A DNA stretch of 64,000 bases, from positions 2,473,480 through 2,537,479 of the forward strand of contig NZ_LMCU01000001.1 of NCBI RefSeq assembly GCF_001424905.1. The letters run 5' to 3'. Positions 8,031 to 16,957 of this stretch are shown here, piece after piece. The position numbers were made by a program, and so were the translations under genes. The number at the start of each line of letters is the position of its first letter. Within the stretch, counting starts at the first letter, position 1. The notes below the pieces were generated by a model. It ran no database searches. It was not told the DNA's origin and worked only from the letters and a program-made list of their open reading frames with translations. The stretch comes from Leifsonia sp. Root112D2. Lineage in GTDB: Bacteria; Actinomycetota; Actinomycetes; Actinomycetales; Microbacteriaceae.

Positions 8031-9167
8031 CTACTGCAGGTGGGGTGCCACATCGCTGTGCGCGACGGGGGTCGTGCGTGCCGTTTCGGCTGGTCCGGAT
8101 GTGCGGTGAATGGATGCGCGCAGGGATTCGACCGAGATCGTCGCCGGGTCGTCGAGCGGAAAGTGACAGGCGGCCGAGTGCCCCGGACGGTGCTCGATGA
8201 GTTGCGGTGCAACCTCGGCGCACACGCTCTCGGCGCGAGGACACCGCGTGCGAAAACGGCAGCCGCTGGGCGGGTCCAGCGGAGAAGGCGGTTCGCCCTG
8301 CACAGGCACCGGGCGTTGTGCGATACCCGTTTCTGGGTCCAGCCCGGGGATCGAGTCCAGTAATACTCGGGTGTAGGGGTGCAGGGGCGCGCGGTAAAGA
8401 TCCTCTGACGGTCCGATTTCGACCAACTGGCCGAGATTCATGACAGCGACCCGGTCGCTCACGAGCTTCACCGTCGCAAGATTGTGAGCGATGAATAGAT
8501 ACGACAGCCCGAGCTCGACGCGGAGTTTGTCGAACAGGTTGATCACTTGCGCCTGAATGAGCACGTCCAGTGACGAGACCGCCTCGTCGGCAATGATGAT
8601 CTTGGGGTTCAAGGCGATGGCGCGAGCGATCGCCACTCTCTGAGCCTGACCGCCGGAGAGTTCCATGGGACGGCGGCGCAGGTAGATGTCGGGATTCAAG
8701 CCCACCAGGTCGAGAAGCTCTCGCACTCTTGCGCGTCGCGCGGCACGGTTCATGCGAGTGTGGCCAAGCAACGGCTCTGCCACCACATCCTCGATGCGCC
8801 AGCGGGGGTTAAGCGACCCAAAAGGGTCCTGATAGATCATCTGGATGTTTGCGCGAGCCTTTTTCAGCTGCCGCTTCGTCATGCCCACCAGATTCTCGTT
8901 CTGGAAGATGACCTCGCCGGTGCGCGGTCGCTCAAGTTGGATGATCGAGCGAGCGAGCGTGGTCTTTCCTGATCCCGTCTCGCCGACGATCCCGAGGGTC
9001 TCGCCCGTCATGAGATCGAGCGAGACATCCGACACCGCGTGAACGACGCCGGACTTGATGCCGCCCGGACCGCGGCTGACGAAATCCTGAACGAGCCTAC
9101 GCACCGATAGCAGAGGTCCGCCCTGTGCCGAAATGGTGGGTATCGGCATCTGATCAACGCTCGTCAC
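8031..9167 (-). CDS. ABC importer ATPase, DppF/OppF type (importer B)
   Basis: This cytoplasmic ATPase of 378 residues belongs to an Opp/Dpp importer. It shows Walker A GETGSGKTT, signature LSGGQAQRV, Walker B IIIADEAVSSLD and the switch histidine in LFIAHNL. The C-terminal extension has the oligopeptide-transporter tail with spaced cysteines (CRFRTRCPRAESVC), a feature of DppF/OppF chains. The start is GTG at 9167, overlapping the stop of the partner ATPase. It pairs with the gene at 9164-10240 to drive the permeases at 10237-12130. Confidence 0.93.
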   Translation of the reverse strand: MTSVDQMPIPTISAQGGPLLSVRRLVQDFVSRGPGGIKSGVVHAVSDVSLDLMTGETLGIVGETGSGKTTLARSIIQLERPRTGEVIFQNENLVGMTKRQLKKARANIQMIYQDPFGSLNPRWRIEDVVAEPLLGHTRMNRAARRARVRELLDLVGLNPDIYLRRRPMELSGGQAQRVAIARAIALNPKIIIADEAVSSLDVLIQAQVINLFDKLRVELGLSYLFIAHNLATVKLVSDRVAVMNLGQLVEIGPSEDLYRAPLHPYTRVLLDSIPGLDPETGIAQRPVPVQGEPPSPLDPPSGCRFRTRCPRAESVCAEVAPQLIEHRPGHSAACHFPLDDPATISVESLRASIHRTSGPAETARTTPVAHSDVAPHLQ

Positions 9168-10240
9168 GAAAAGCTCCCGTTGTTCGTCGGCACACCGGTC
9201 GGGGTACCGGCATTCGTTTTACTCGGCGCGAGATAAGGGTTCCAGCACGCATACTTGTGACCCGGTTCGTGCTCCGATAACGGCGGTTGGATTGCACAGT
9301 GATCTGTCGCACGACTGCACCGGGAACGGAAGGCGCAACCGACAGGCAGGGCGCTGAGATTCGGTGGCTGCCCGCCGATGACCGTCAGTTCTGTGTGCGG
9401 CGGCACATCCAGTTGCGGGATCGCCTCCAGCAGTGCCTTGGTATATGGCATTCGTACGTTGCGGAAGAGGGTTGTCGTTTCCGAATGTTCGACGACCTTG
9501 CCGGCGTACATCACCATCACGTCGTGGGCGTAGCTGGCGGCGAGCCCAAGGTCGTGACTGATCATGACGACTGCCGTGCCCAGCCGCTCCTGCAGATCGA
9601 CGAGAAGCTCCATGATCTGGGCCTGCGTGGTGACATCCAGGGCTGTCGTCGCTTCATCCGCGATCAGGACCTTCGGATTTGCCGCTAGCGCGATGGCTAT
9701 CATGACGCGCTGACGCATACCGCCGGAGAGCTGGTGCGGATACTCGTGATAGCGGCGCTCCGCGGCGGGCATTCTCACCATCTTCAACAGTTCCACCGCG
9801 CGGGATTGGACCTCTTTGCGATCGATGCGAACGTGCATGCGGATCGCTTCACCGATCTGCGCCCCGACGCTCATCGTCGGGTTGAGCGACCGCGCGGGAT
9901 CCTGGAACACCATCGCGATATCGCTCCCGCGAATGAGGCGCATGGCCTTCTCGCTCATGCCGATCAGTTCGGTCTCGCCGAGCCTGGCGGACCCCGTGAC
10001 GAACGCACTCGGGGGAAGCAAGCCCATCAGTGCACGAACACTCACCGACTTGCCCGAGCCGGACTCACCGATAATCGCGAGCGTGCGACCCGCCTTGACC
10101 TCGTAGCTCAATCCGTTCACGGCATGCACTGGCGTGCCCGCACGCGAGAAGGTCACCCGCAGATCGTTCACCGTGAGTACGGCTCGGGGACGCGTTTCGG
10201 GGAGGGCTGCGACGTTGGTCATTGTCGCCGGCGTATTCAT
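9164..10240 (-). CDS. ABC importer ATPase, DppD/OppD type (importer B)
   Basis: This is the first of the two ATPases of importer B, 358 residues. It has Walker A GESGSGKS, Q-loop MVFQDPARSLNP, signature LSGGMRQRV and Walker B VLIADEATTALD. The C-terminal tail again carries the cysteine-rich oligopeptide-transporter motif (CAFRSRCSRATDHC). The ATG at 10240 overlaps the permease stop as ATGA. A longer open frame to 10381 is out of keeping with the overlap pattern. Neighbouring genes show it belongs to a five-gene importer operon that starts at 13902. Confidence 0.93.
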   Translation of the reverse strand: MNTPATMTNVAALPETRPRAVLTVNDLRVTFSRAGTPVHAVNGLSYEVKAGRTLAIIGESGSGKSVSVRALMGLLPPSAFVTGSARLGETELIGMSEKAMRLIRGSDIAMVFQDPARSLNPTMSVGAQIGEAIRMHVRIDRKEVQSRAVELLKMVRMPAAERRYHEYPHQLSGGMRQRVMIAIALAANPKVLIADEATTALDVTTQAQIMELLVDLQERLGTAVVMISHDLGLAASYAHDVMVMYAGKVVEHSETTTLFRNVRMPYTKALLEAIPQLDVPPHTELTVIGGQPPNLSALPVGCAFRSRCSRATDHCAIQPPLSEHEPGHKYACWNPYLAPSKTNAGTPTGVPTNNGSFS

Positions 10241-11112
10241 CGGCTGCTTCTCTCGTCTCGTATGTTCTCGCCGAGCAGGTTGAACGACAGCACCGTCAGA
10301 CACAAGGCGACACTTGGCCACAGCACTTGGAGCGGTGCTGCGGTCAACGCCTGCTGGCCTTCGTAGATCATGTTTCCCCAACTCGGATCGGGCAGGGGGA
10401 TGCCCAGACCGAGAAAGCTCAGAGCACCCTCAGCCACGATGGCGATACCCATGCCCAACATCGTGAAGTTGAGCAGTTGCGGGGCGATGTTCGGAGCGAT
10501 GTGGCGCAGCAACACTCGCCACGCGGGGCTCCCGCTGAGTTCGGCTGCCGGAATGAACGGCATGCTGGTGACGCCCAGGGTCGCTGAGCGCGCCAGGCGC
10601 GCTACGGCGGGAATACTGAACGCGGTCAACGCCAGAATGGTGGTCGTGACGCTCGGGCCGAGCCCCTGTGCAATCGCAATGATCAGCACGAGCGAGGGGA
10701 ACGCGATCACGATATCCAAAGCCCGCATGATGATCGAGTCGGTTCGGCCGCCAATGTATGCGGAAATCGCCCCCAGCCCACCCCCGATCGCCAGACCGAT
10801 GGCATTGACCGCGATTGCAACGAAGAGGGAGGAACGGCCGCCGTAGACCAGTCGCGACAGGATGTCGTTGCCATTGACATCCGTGCCCAGAAGGTGCCCC
10901 GGCGAACCAGGTGGCAGCGAGCTGTCCAACACGCTGCCGCCGATCGGTGCAGGAAGGGGGAGCACGAACGGGCCGATGAAGCACACCACCAGGATGAGCA
11001 GCACGAAACCCGCGGGAATCCATACGACCAGGCGGTGACGCACGTTCGCCCCTCTCATTCCTTTGATCGTCGGAGTGAGAATGGGGGCGATGGAGGCGTC
11101 AGCGACTGCCAT
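10237..11112 (-). CDS. ABC importer permease, DppC/OppC type (importer B)
   Basis: This inner-membrane permease has 291 residues. It has an N-terminal helix (LVVWIPAGFVLLILVVCFIG), the OppC hallmark LLGTDVNGNDILSRLVYGG, in which the usual GRD is GND, and five further helices. The start ATG at 11112 overlaps the preceding permease by 14 bases, and the stop overlaps the ATPase start. It forms the pore with the gene at 11099-12130. Confidence 0.92.
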   Translation of the reverse strand: MAVADASIAPILTPTIKGMRGANVRHRLVVWIPAGFVLLILVVCFIGPFVLPLPAPIGGSVLDSSLPPGSPGHLLGTDVNGNDILSRLVYGGRSSLFVAIAVNAIGLAIGGGLGAISAYIGGRTDSIIMRALDIVIAFPSLVLIIAIAQGLGPSVTTTILALTAFSIPAVARLARSATLGVTSMPFIPAAELSGSPAWRVLLRHIAPNIAPQLLNFTMLGMGIAIVAEGALSFLGLGIPLPDPSWGNMIYEGQQALTAAPLQVLWPSVALCLTVLSFNLLGENIRDERSSR

Positions 11113-12130
11113 AGCGAATCCTTGGATCGAGAACGGCGTACATCAGGTCGACGACGAGATTGGCTAGAACGGCTACCGCCGCGAAGATGAAGACGCAGAT
11201 TTGCACAACGGCGGTGTCTTGTGAGCGGGCGGCTTCCAGAAGCAGCATTCCGAGGCCAGGCATGGCAAAGATCTGCTCGATGATCACCGTGCCGCCGATC
11301 AGGCCACCGATGTTGAGCCCGACGAGGGTAATCAATCCGAACGAGGAGTTGCGGAAAGCGTGACGCCAGAGAACCCGCCAGGGGCCAGCGCCTTTGGCGC
11401 GTGCCGTCTCCACGTAGTCCGCCGAGTTCATCAGCTGCACGAGATCGCCCCGGAGGAATCGTGTGTAGAAACAGGCATGCGGAATGGCCAGGGCAAGCAC
11501 GGGCATGGTCACTGAGAGCAGGTTGGGAACAAACCCCTCCTGCAAGGGCGTATACCCCAGTGCGGGCAGCATCCGCAGGAAGACCGCGAATACCAGCACG
11601 AGCAGGAGCGCGATCACATAGTTCGGAATCGCAAGCACGGGCATTGAGATAACCATGACGACGCGGTCGAAGATGCCGCCGGGCTTGCGTGCGGCGCGCA
11701 ATGCGACAGGCACCGATATGAGGAGTGAGACGACGAACACCAAAACAACGAGTTCCACCGTGACGGGCAGGCGCTCGGCGAGAAGGCTGTTGATCGATTG
11801 CCCGCTGACTTGCGAGTGGCCAAGGTCACCGCGGAAGACAGCGAACAGCCAGGAGAAGTAGCGTTCGATGGGGGGCCGATCCAGGCCCATTTTCTCGCGA
11901 AGGGCTGTGACCTGTTCTTCGGTGGCGGACATCCCCGCCAGGCTGCGTGCGGGGTCTCCCGGCATCGCTGCCAGCAAAGCGAAGACGAGCACACTGATCA
12001 CGAAGAGAACCGGGATCGCGATGAGTAGCCGTCTGACCACCAAGCGCACCAAGGGAGAGCCGGTCACCCGGCCGAGGAGCGATGAGCGCCCCTCGGGCCG
12101 GATAGCCAGACTGAGTGTGGAACTTGTCAC
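11099..12130 (-). CDS. ABC importer permease, DppB/OppB type (importer B)
   Basis: This 343-residue permease shows the OppB pattern: first helix LLIAIPVLFVISVLVFALLA followed by MPGDPARSLAG, then a large external loop and five more helices with the EAA loop AKGAGPWRVLWRHAFRN. The GTG at 12130 is preferred because it overlaps the binding-protein stop as GTGA. An in-frame ATG five codons upstream (12145) lies inside the previous gene. It is coupled to the lipoprotein gene before it. Confidence 0.91.
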   Translation of the reverse strand: MTSSTLSLAIRPEGRSSLLGRVTGSPLVRLVVRRLLIAIPVLFVISVLVFALLAAMPGDPARSLAGMSATEEQVTALREKMGLDRPPIERYFSWLFAVFRGDLGHSQVSGQSINSLLAERLPVTVELVVLVFVVSLLISVPVALRAARKPGGIFDRVVMVISMPVLAIPNYVIALLLVLVFAVFLRMLPALGYTPLQEGFVPNLLSVTMPVLALAIPHACFYTRFLRGDLVQLMNSADYVETARAKGAGPWRVLWRHAFRNSSFGLITLVGLNIGGLIGGTVIIEQIFAMPGLGMLLLEAARSQDTAVVQICVFIFAAVAVLANLVVDLMYAVLDPRIRYGSR

Positions 12131-13902
12131 TCGGGCGCCACCCACACCTGGTCATAGAGCACCCCAGAGCGCACAGCGAGACCGGGTATCGGCGTAGTCA
12201 GGCCGGGACCATGGACTCCCTTGCGTACGACCTGTGCCGGCGAGAACGCGAATCCGAATGGCCCGTAGGCGTTGTCTGAAATGATCTGCGCGGCCTCCTT
12301 GTACAGGGTGTCGCGTTTACTCGGATCGACTGTTGCCTGAGCCTGGTTGAGAACGTCATCGAGCTTTGTCGTCAGTCCTCTCTTCTTGGCGTCCGCAGCG
12401 CTTGTTGCGCCCTTGGGCAGCGGGGCGCCGCTGTAGGGCGAGAGCGAACCGAAACGGGCCGTGACTCCGATGCCGGTTGCGGGATCGAACGCGCCGGCGG
12501 TCTGCAGATATGCCGTCCACTGGCCACTCTTGAACGTTGTGATGGTGTCACCGAGTGCCTGGGTCCTCAGGCTCACGTTGATGCCGGCCTTGGTCCACTG
12601 GGTTTGCAACGCTTGCACGAATGCGATCGCGACCGGGCTGTTGATGGCATCCAGCTTCACCGTCAGACCACCGATCTCCTTGACGAGGGCCTTGGCCTTT
12701 GCGAGGTCATATGTGCGGTAGTTGGGCACCTTCGGGTTATAGAAAAGACCTCCAGAGGCCGTGAACGACTGGCTGGGATCGCCCTGTCCCTTGAACAGTC
12801 CCTTGTTGATCGGGTCGTAGTCGGTGGCGTAGTAGATTGCCTCGCGGGCACGCTCGTCATTGAATGGCGCGATCCGAGTGTTCAGCTGCACCACGTACGG
12901 TGATGTCGGTGGATCTATGACGACGTTCAATTTCGGGTCATGCTGCGCTTGGGTGATCAGCGGCACCGAGCCGAGGCCCTCAATCGCGCCGGCCTGCCCG
13001 GCCTGCAAGGTCTGATATGAGACCTGGTCACCGGCTACCGCCTGAAACGAGAGCGTGTCGAGGTAGGGCAACTTCGGCTTGAAATAGTGGGGGTTGCGCT
13101 TGAGGGACAACTTCTGGCTCATCGTGTCACTGACGATGATGAAGGGCCCCGCACCGATCGGCTCCTCCTTGAACTTCTGCGCGCCGAGTTTCGCATAGCC
13201 CGTCGGCGAGGCCATCCAGTTGAGGCTCATGCCCGGCAAGCCGTTGACGAAGGCACCGTTGACCGCGGCGAAGTGAATCTCAATGGTGAGATCGTCTACC
13301 ACGCGGATGGCGCCGAACAGCTGTTCCACGGCGACCTTGTCGTAGTCCGCCGGCAGAGCGCTGATGATGCTTGTTCTGAGTTGGTCACTGATCTTGGCGG
13401 GGGTGAGCGTGCGATTGAGGACGAGATTCGGAACGCCGGTGGAGCCCGAGCTCAGGTCCCGGATCCAGTTCCAAAGCACTGCGTCGGCGTTCAGGGGACT
13501 GCCGTCGGAGAACGTGATTCCCTTGCGAAGCTTCAGCGTGAAGACGAGACCGTCTTTGGAGTATGAGGAACTCTCGGCCTGATTCGCCTCGACGCGTGCA
13601 TTCTTTCCATCTTTGTCGGCATTCAGCTGAAAAAGACCGCCAAAAGTCGACGTGTACTGCGGCAGGTTCGCCGAGACGCTGTTGCTGGTTGCCGGATCCA
13701 GCCCGGTCTGCCAGTTGCCCGCGAACGAGGCTTCGAGAAGAACCTTCAGATCGCCTCCGGAACGAGGGGTGCCTGCGTCGCCGGTATTGTTTCCTGCCGG
13801 AGCCGGGGAGCCTCCGGCAGTGCAACCGGTGACGGCGAGGCCGAATGTCACCAGCAGCGCGGCAGCGCCGAGCACGCGTCTGGCTTTTCCATTCGCGCTC
13901 AT
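12127..13902 (-). CDS. Substrate-binding lipoprotein of importer B (SBP family 5)
   Basis: This is a 591-residue extracytoplasmic binding protein. The lipoprotein signal peptide ends in lipobox VTGC, with lipid-bearing Cys27, and a Gly/Pro/Asn-rich tether follows. Family 5 signatures are present, including LVFTLKLRKGITFSDGSPLN and NDERAREAIYYATD. It is clearly distant from the other two lipoproteins of this regulon (15347-16933 and 19098-20711), which are close to each other, so it probably binds something different or a different form. It is the first gene of the operon driven by the promoter module at 13999-14069, leaving a leader of about 110 bases. Confidence 0.92.
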   Translation of the reverse strand: MSANGKARRVLGAAALLVTFGLAVTGCTAGGSPAPAGNNTGDAGTPRSGGDLKVLLEASFAGNWQTGLDPATSNSVSANLPQYTSTFGGLFQLNADKDGKNARVEANQAESSSYSKDGLVFTLKLRKGITFSDGSPLNADAVLWNWIRDLSSGSTGVPNLVLNRTLTPAKISDQLRTSIISALPADYDKVAVEQLFGAIRVVDDLTIEIHFAAVNGAFVNGLPGMSLNWMASPTGYAKLGAQKFKEEPIGAGPFIIVSDTMSQKLSLKRNPHYFKPKLPYLDTLSFQAVAGDQVSYQTLQAGQAGAIEGLGSVPLITQAQHDPKLNVVIDPPTSPYVVQLNTRIAPFNDERAREAIYYATDYDPINKGLFKGQGDPSQSFTASGGLFYNPKVPNYRTYDLAKAKALVKEIGGLTVKLDAINSPVAIAFVQALQTQWTKAGINVSLRTQALGDTITTFKSGQWTAYLQTAGAFDPATGIGVTARFGSLSPYSGAPLPKGATSAADAKKRGLTTKLDDVLNQAQATVDPSKRDTLYKEAAQIISDNAYGPFGFAFSPAQVVRKGVHGPGLTTPIPGLAVRSGVLYDQVWVAPE

Positions 13903-13998
13903 CTCAGGACTCCCTGTCGCTGAAGACGGGCAACTGTGTCGAGCGTGGCTGTGGGGATAAGCGCATCATCGATGATGGGCATCCGAGAACCTCCTTGT

Positions 13999-14069
13999 GT
14001 TCGGATTATGCAATTTAAGTTCATAGTACGGATACTGCTTGGGGTTGTCTACTCAGGAAAGCTGAAATT
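13999..14069 (-). promoter_or_regulatory. Promoter-operator module 1 of the IclR-type regulon
   Basis: On the minus strand a -35 TAGACA (14046-14051) and a -10 TACTAT (14023-14028) are spaced by exactly 17 bases, facing the lipoprotein gene at 13902. Overlapping the -10 and the expected start site are GTTCGGATT (from 13999) and GTTCATAGTACGGATA (14019-14034, + strand), whose GTTC cores are 20 bases apart. The 71-base block matches the module at 24515-24585 at 58 positions by hand alignment. The rest of 13903-14148 shows no gene. Binding by the IclR protein at 24662 is inferred. Confidence 0.75.
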
Positions 14070-14148
14070 CAATCGACTGTTCAGTTGGTTCAACGAGTTC
14101 ACAGTTCGAACAGAGTAATTGCAGTGTGAACGAACAGCAACCGGGTGA

Positions 14149-15303
14149 TCATTCCAGAACGAAGATGCTGCGTGCGATGTGACGCACACCACCGTTGGCC
14201 TGCAGCGGGTCGTGCCGACTGTTGAAGTAGTAGAGAGCGCCGATTTTTCCCGGCTCTACCTCGAAAGCGTTGGGATACCCCAGGTCCCAGCTTCCGCCGT
14301 CATCTCGCACGATGATCTCGGGCCCCCAGCTCGCGCCGTCGTCCTCGCTCACCACGGCTCGAATGCCGTACGGCTTCAGGCGATAACCGTAGACAACGAC
14401 CAGGCGGCCGTCCTCCATCGCCACGAGGCTGCCCGGAGCGCCGAAGTCATTGATGCGCGAGAGAAATTCCCACGTGAGTCCTCCGTCATCGCTGAAGTAG
14501 AGCTCGCTCCACATGACACCGGTTGGATCGCGCTGGCAGCGCAGGGTACACAGGATGCGTCCGCTGGGCAGCATGGTGCCTCGTGGATAGAACCACCGGT
14601 GACCACCAAAGCGATAGGTGCTCTTCCAGCTTCCTTCCGCGGCCGCGTAGGGATCTTCCTTCGGCGTGATGAAGGAGAGAAAGTGGAACCCTGTGCCGTC
14701 ATCGGTGCTCGCGTAGACCAACGGCCTGCGGTTCCATCCGTCCTCGCTCACCAACGTCAGGAACAGGAGGCAGCGTCCATCCGGCCGCACCGTCGCCGAA
14801 TTGATGGCCGAGAGCGAATGCAGCCCGTCGAGGGGTAGCTCGGCGGCCGGCGTCCAATTGGCTCCGGCATCCTTCGACACCCGAACGAACGCGCGAGACT
14901 CCGGTTTGCCGAAGTCGGTGCTGCTGTTGCCCACCAGCACATCGCCGTCCAGAAAGTTGAACGGGCCCCATCGCGACAGGTCGGAGTGCTCGCCGGATTC
15001 CGCCGCGGATACGCGCGGATATGCATCGAATTCGGGATCACCCCAACTCTGTCCGCGATCGAGCGACCGCACCGTGACCATGCGGCTCGCGCGGCCGCCG
15101 CGCTCTCCGAGAAGATCGTGGCTGACCTTCGCGGCGTCGCTGTAATCAGCATCCAGTGACATGAAATTGGCGACGAGCTCGCCGGAGCCCGTTTGCCAAA
15201 AACCCATCGTGTATGGCCAGGCGCAGAACTCGTCGTCACGGCGATACACGATCGTGTGGTCGACGTCTTTGGCTGGATGAGGCGGGGCGAAGGTACGAAT
15301 CAT
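14149..15303 (-). CDS. Sialidase-superfamily BNR beta-propeller protein (copy 2)
   Basis: This 384-residue protein has four Asp-box repeats of the form S-x-D-x-G-x-x-W: SLDRGQSW, SKDAGANW, SDDGGLTW and SEDDGASW. They mark a six-bladed sialidase-type propeller (GH33-like fold). No signal peptide is present, so it should stay in the cytoplasm, unlike secreted sialidases. The N-terminal RIP motif of true sialidases is not seen; the corresponding region reads YRRDDEFCAWPY. A YPRGTMLPSGRI segment follows later. It is a paralogue of the protein at 16958-18136. It is the last gene of the importer C operon, 43 bases behind a lipoprotein gene. Substrate is unknown; cleavage of a glycoside or another small imported compound is only a suggestion. 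Confidence 0.8.
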   Translation of the reverse strand: MIRTFAPPHPAKDVDHTIVYRRDDEFCAWPYTMGFWQTGSGELVANFMSLDADYSDAAKVSHDLLGERGGRASRMVTVRSLDRGQSWGDPEFDAYPRVSAAESGEHSDLSRWGPFNFLDGDVLVGNSSTDFGKPESRAFVRVSKDAGANWTPAAELPLDGLHSLSAINSATVRPDGRCLLFLTLVSEDGWNRRPLVYASTDDGTGFHFLSFITPKEDPYAAAEGSWKSTYRFGGHRWFYPRGTMLPSGRILCTLRCQRDPTGVMWSELYFSDDGGLTWEFLSRINDFGAPGSLVAMEDGRLVVVYGYRLKPYGIRAVVSEDDGASWGPEIIVRDDGGSWDLGYPNAFEVEPGKIGALYYFNSRHDPLQANGGVRHIARSIFVLE

Positions 15304-15346
15304 CGATGTTCCTCTTTCGGTGGGTTGAGCAGAGCGGATCGGGGCG

Positions 15347-16933
15347 CTATTGTGCAGGCGTCATCGTCAACCACGGGCGGCGCTCTGCCATGACGCGTGG
15401 CGCATCCTGACCCTTCCAATTCGCCGTGCTGATGGTGGGGAATGCGCCGTTGTACCAGGCGAGCGGCGCGTAGAACATCAGCTCTTCCGCGCGAGCCTGC
15501 ATCGCCTTGAATGCGACGCCGCGCTTCGACTGGTCGGTGGTAGCAAGCGCGGCGGCCGCGTTGGCGTCAATCTGAGGGTCGCAGATTCCCGAAGGGTTGC
15601 GGCCGATGGCCCCAGCCTTGTTGCATTCGTACCAGTTGGCGATGCCCAGGCTGGGGTCGGGCCCGATCGGTCCTCTCACGAATGCGAGATCGAAGTCGTG
15701 TTGCTTGTACAACTTGTCCACATAGGCTGCGCCGCCCACGCTGTTCAGTTCGAGCTTGATCCCGACCTTCTGGAGCATTGATTGAGCCATCTCGACGACC
15801 GACACGATGTCGTGTAGCGCGGTGATGTAGAGAGCCTTGATGGTAAATCGGGTACCGTCGGGCCCGCGCTTGAGGCCAGCTTCATCGAGAGCCTTGTTGG
15901 TTGCATCGACGTTGTATGGAAAGTCAGTGTCGAAATTAACGTCCGGGTTCACCGCCCAGTCCAACGACGGGGGGAAGAAGCCTTTCGCCGGTGTTCCCAG
16001 ACCGGCCAGCGCCGTCTTCACGAGAGCCTTGCGGTCAATCGCCGAGAACACGGCCCGGCGCACCGCAGGATCCGCAAGATATTTGTTCTTCGCGTTGAAC
16101 ATCATGTGCACGTCTTGAGGGAACGAGCCGGATTCAAGAAGCTTGGTGTTCTTGTCCTTGGAAACGCGAGCCTGGGCAGCCGGGTCTAGGACGACCTCGT
16201 CAACCTCGCGGGCGAAGAGGGCCTCTGCGCTGGTGTTTCCGTCGGCGATGACCGTGTAAATGGCGTGGTCTACCTTGACCTTGCCGCCCCAATAGTCGGG
16301 GTTCTTCTTGAGGGCCACCTCCGAGCCCGGAGTGTACGTGTCAAACATCATCGGACCGGTGCCGATGGGCTTCTTGTTCGCCTTGTTGGTGAGATAATCG
16401 GTGCCCTCGTAGATGTGCTTCGGCAGCATGAACTCAGACGAGACGACGGCAATCAGCGGACCATACGGCTCGGTGAGATGAATGACGACGGTGTTCTTTC
16501 CATCGATCTCGACCGAACTGATCTTTTTGGTGAGCTCGGCGCCATAGACCTGCAAGGGCACTATCTCGTCGAAGTTGAACTTGACGTCTTCGGCCGTGAA
16601 CGGCTTGCCGTCGTGCCACTTCACGCCCTGGCGTATCTGCAGTGTCAGCGTGAGGCCATCGTCGCTGAGTTTCCAGCTCTTTGCCAGCGCCGGGCTGAAC
16701 TTGCCGTCAGCCGACAGAAAGATGAGCGGATCCAGGATCTGTGCACTGAAGAGCAGCGGCGCCGTTCCGACGGCTAGCTGCGCGTTCAGCCCGAAGTTCA
16801 TCGGGTCGCCATGCACTACGCCTACCCACGCGCGCTGCTTGCCGCTGTCTCCCGCGGAGCACCCGGATAGTGCGAGCACGCTCGCCATCAACACGGCGAT
16901 TATTGCGCCGGTCCGTTTTCTGGTGATTCTCAT
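15347..16933 (-). CDS. Substrate-binding lipoprotein, second of importer C
   Basis: This 528-residue family 5 binding protein has lipobox LSGC (Cys25). It is a close paralogue of the protein at 19098-20711: long stretches agree, for example GVKWHDGKPFTAEDVKFNF and the C-terminal PWLTMTP. The two differ mostly in loops that could line the binding cleft. The ATG at 16933 has AGGAGA about six bases upstream and is preferred over one eight codons earlier. No permease lies next to it, so it presumably shares the permeases at 22463-24384. It is followed by BNR copy 2 in the same operon. Confidence 0.9.
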   Translation of the reverse strand: MRITRKRTGAIIAVLMASVLALSGCSAGDSGKQRAWVGVVHGDPMNFGLNAQLAVGTAPLLFSAQILDPLIFLSADGKFSPALAKSWKLSDDGLTLTLQIRQGVKWHDGKPFTAEDVKFNFDEIVPLQVYGAELTKKISSVEIDGKNTVVIHLTEPYGPLIAVVSSEFMLPKHIYEGTDYLTNKANKKPIGTGPMMFDTYTPGSEVALKKNPDYWGGKVKVDHAIYTVIADGNTSAEALFAREVDEVVLDPAAQARVSKDKNTKLLESGSFPQDVHMMFNAKNKYLADPAVRRAVFSAIDRKALVKTALAGLGTPAKGFFPPSLDWAVNPDVNFDTDFPYNVDATNKALDEAGLKRGPDGTRFTIKALYITALHDIVSVVEMAQSMLQKVGIKLELNSVGGAAYVDKLYKQHDFDLAFVRGPIGPDPSLGIANWYECNKAGAIGRNPSGICDPQIDANAAAALATTDQSKRGVAFKAMQARAEELMFYAPLAWYNGAFPTISTANWKGQDAPRVMAERRPWLTMTPAQ

Positions 16934-16957
16934 GGTTGTTCTCCTGTCTCTCTGCAT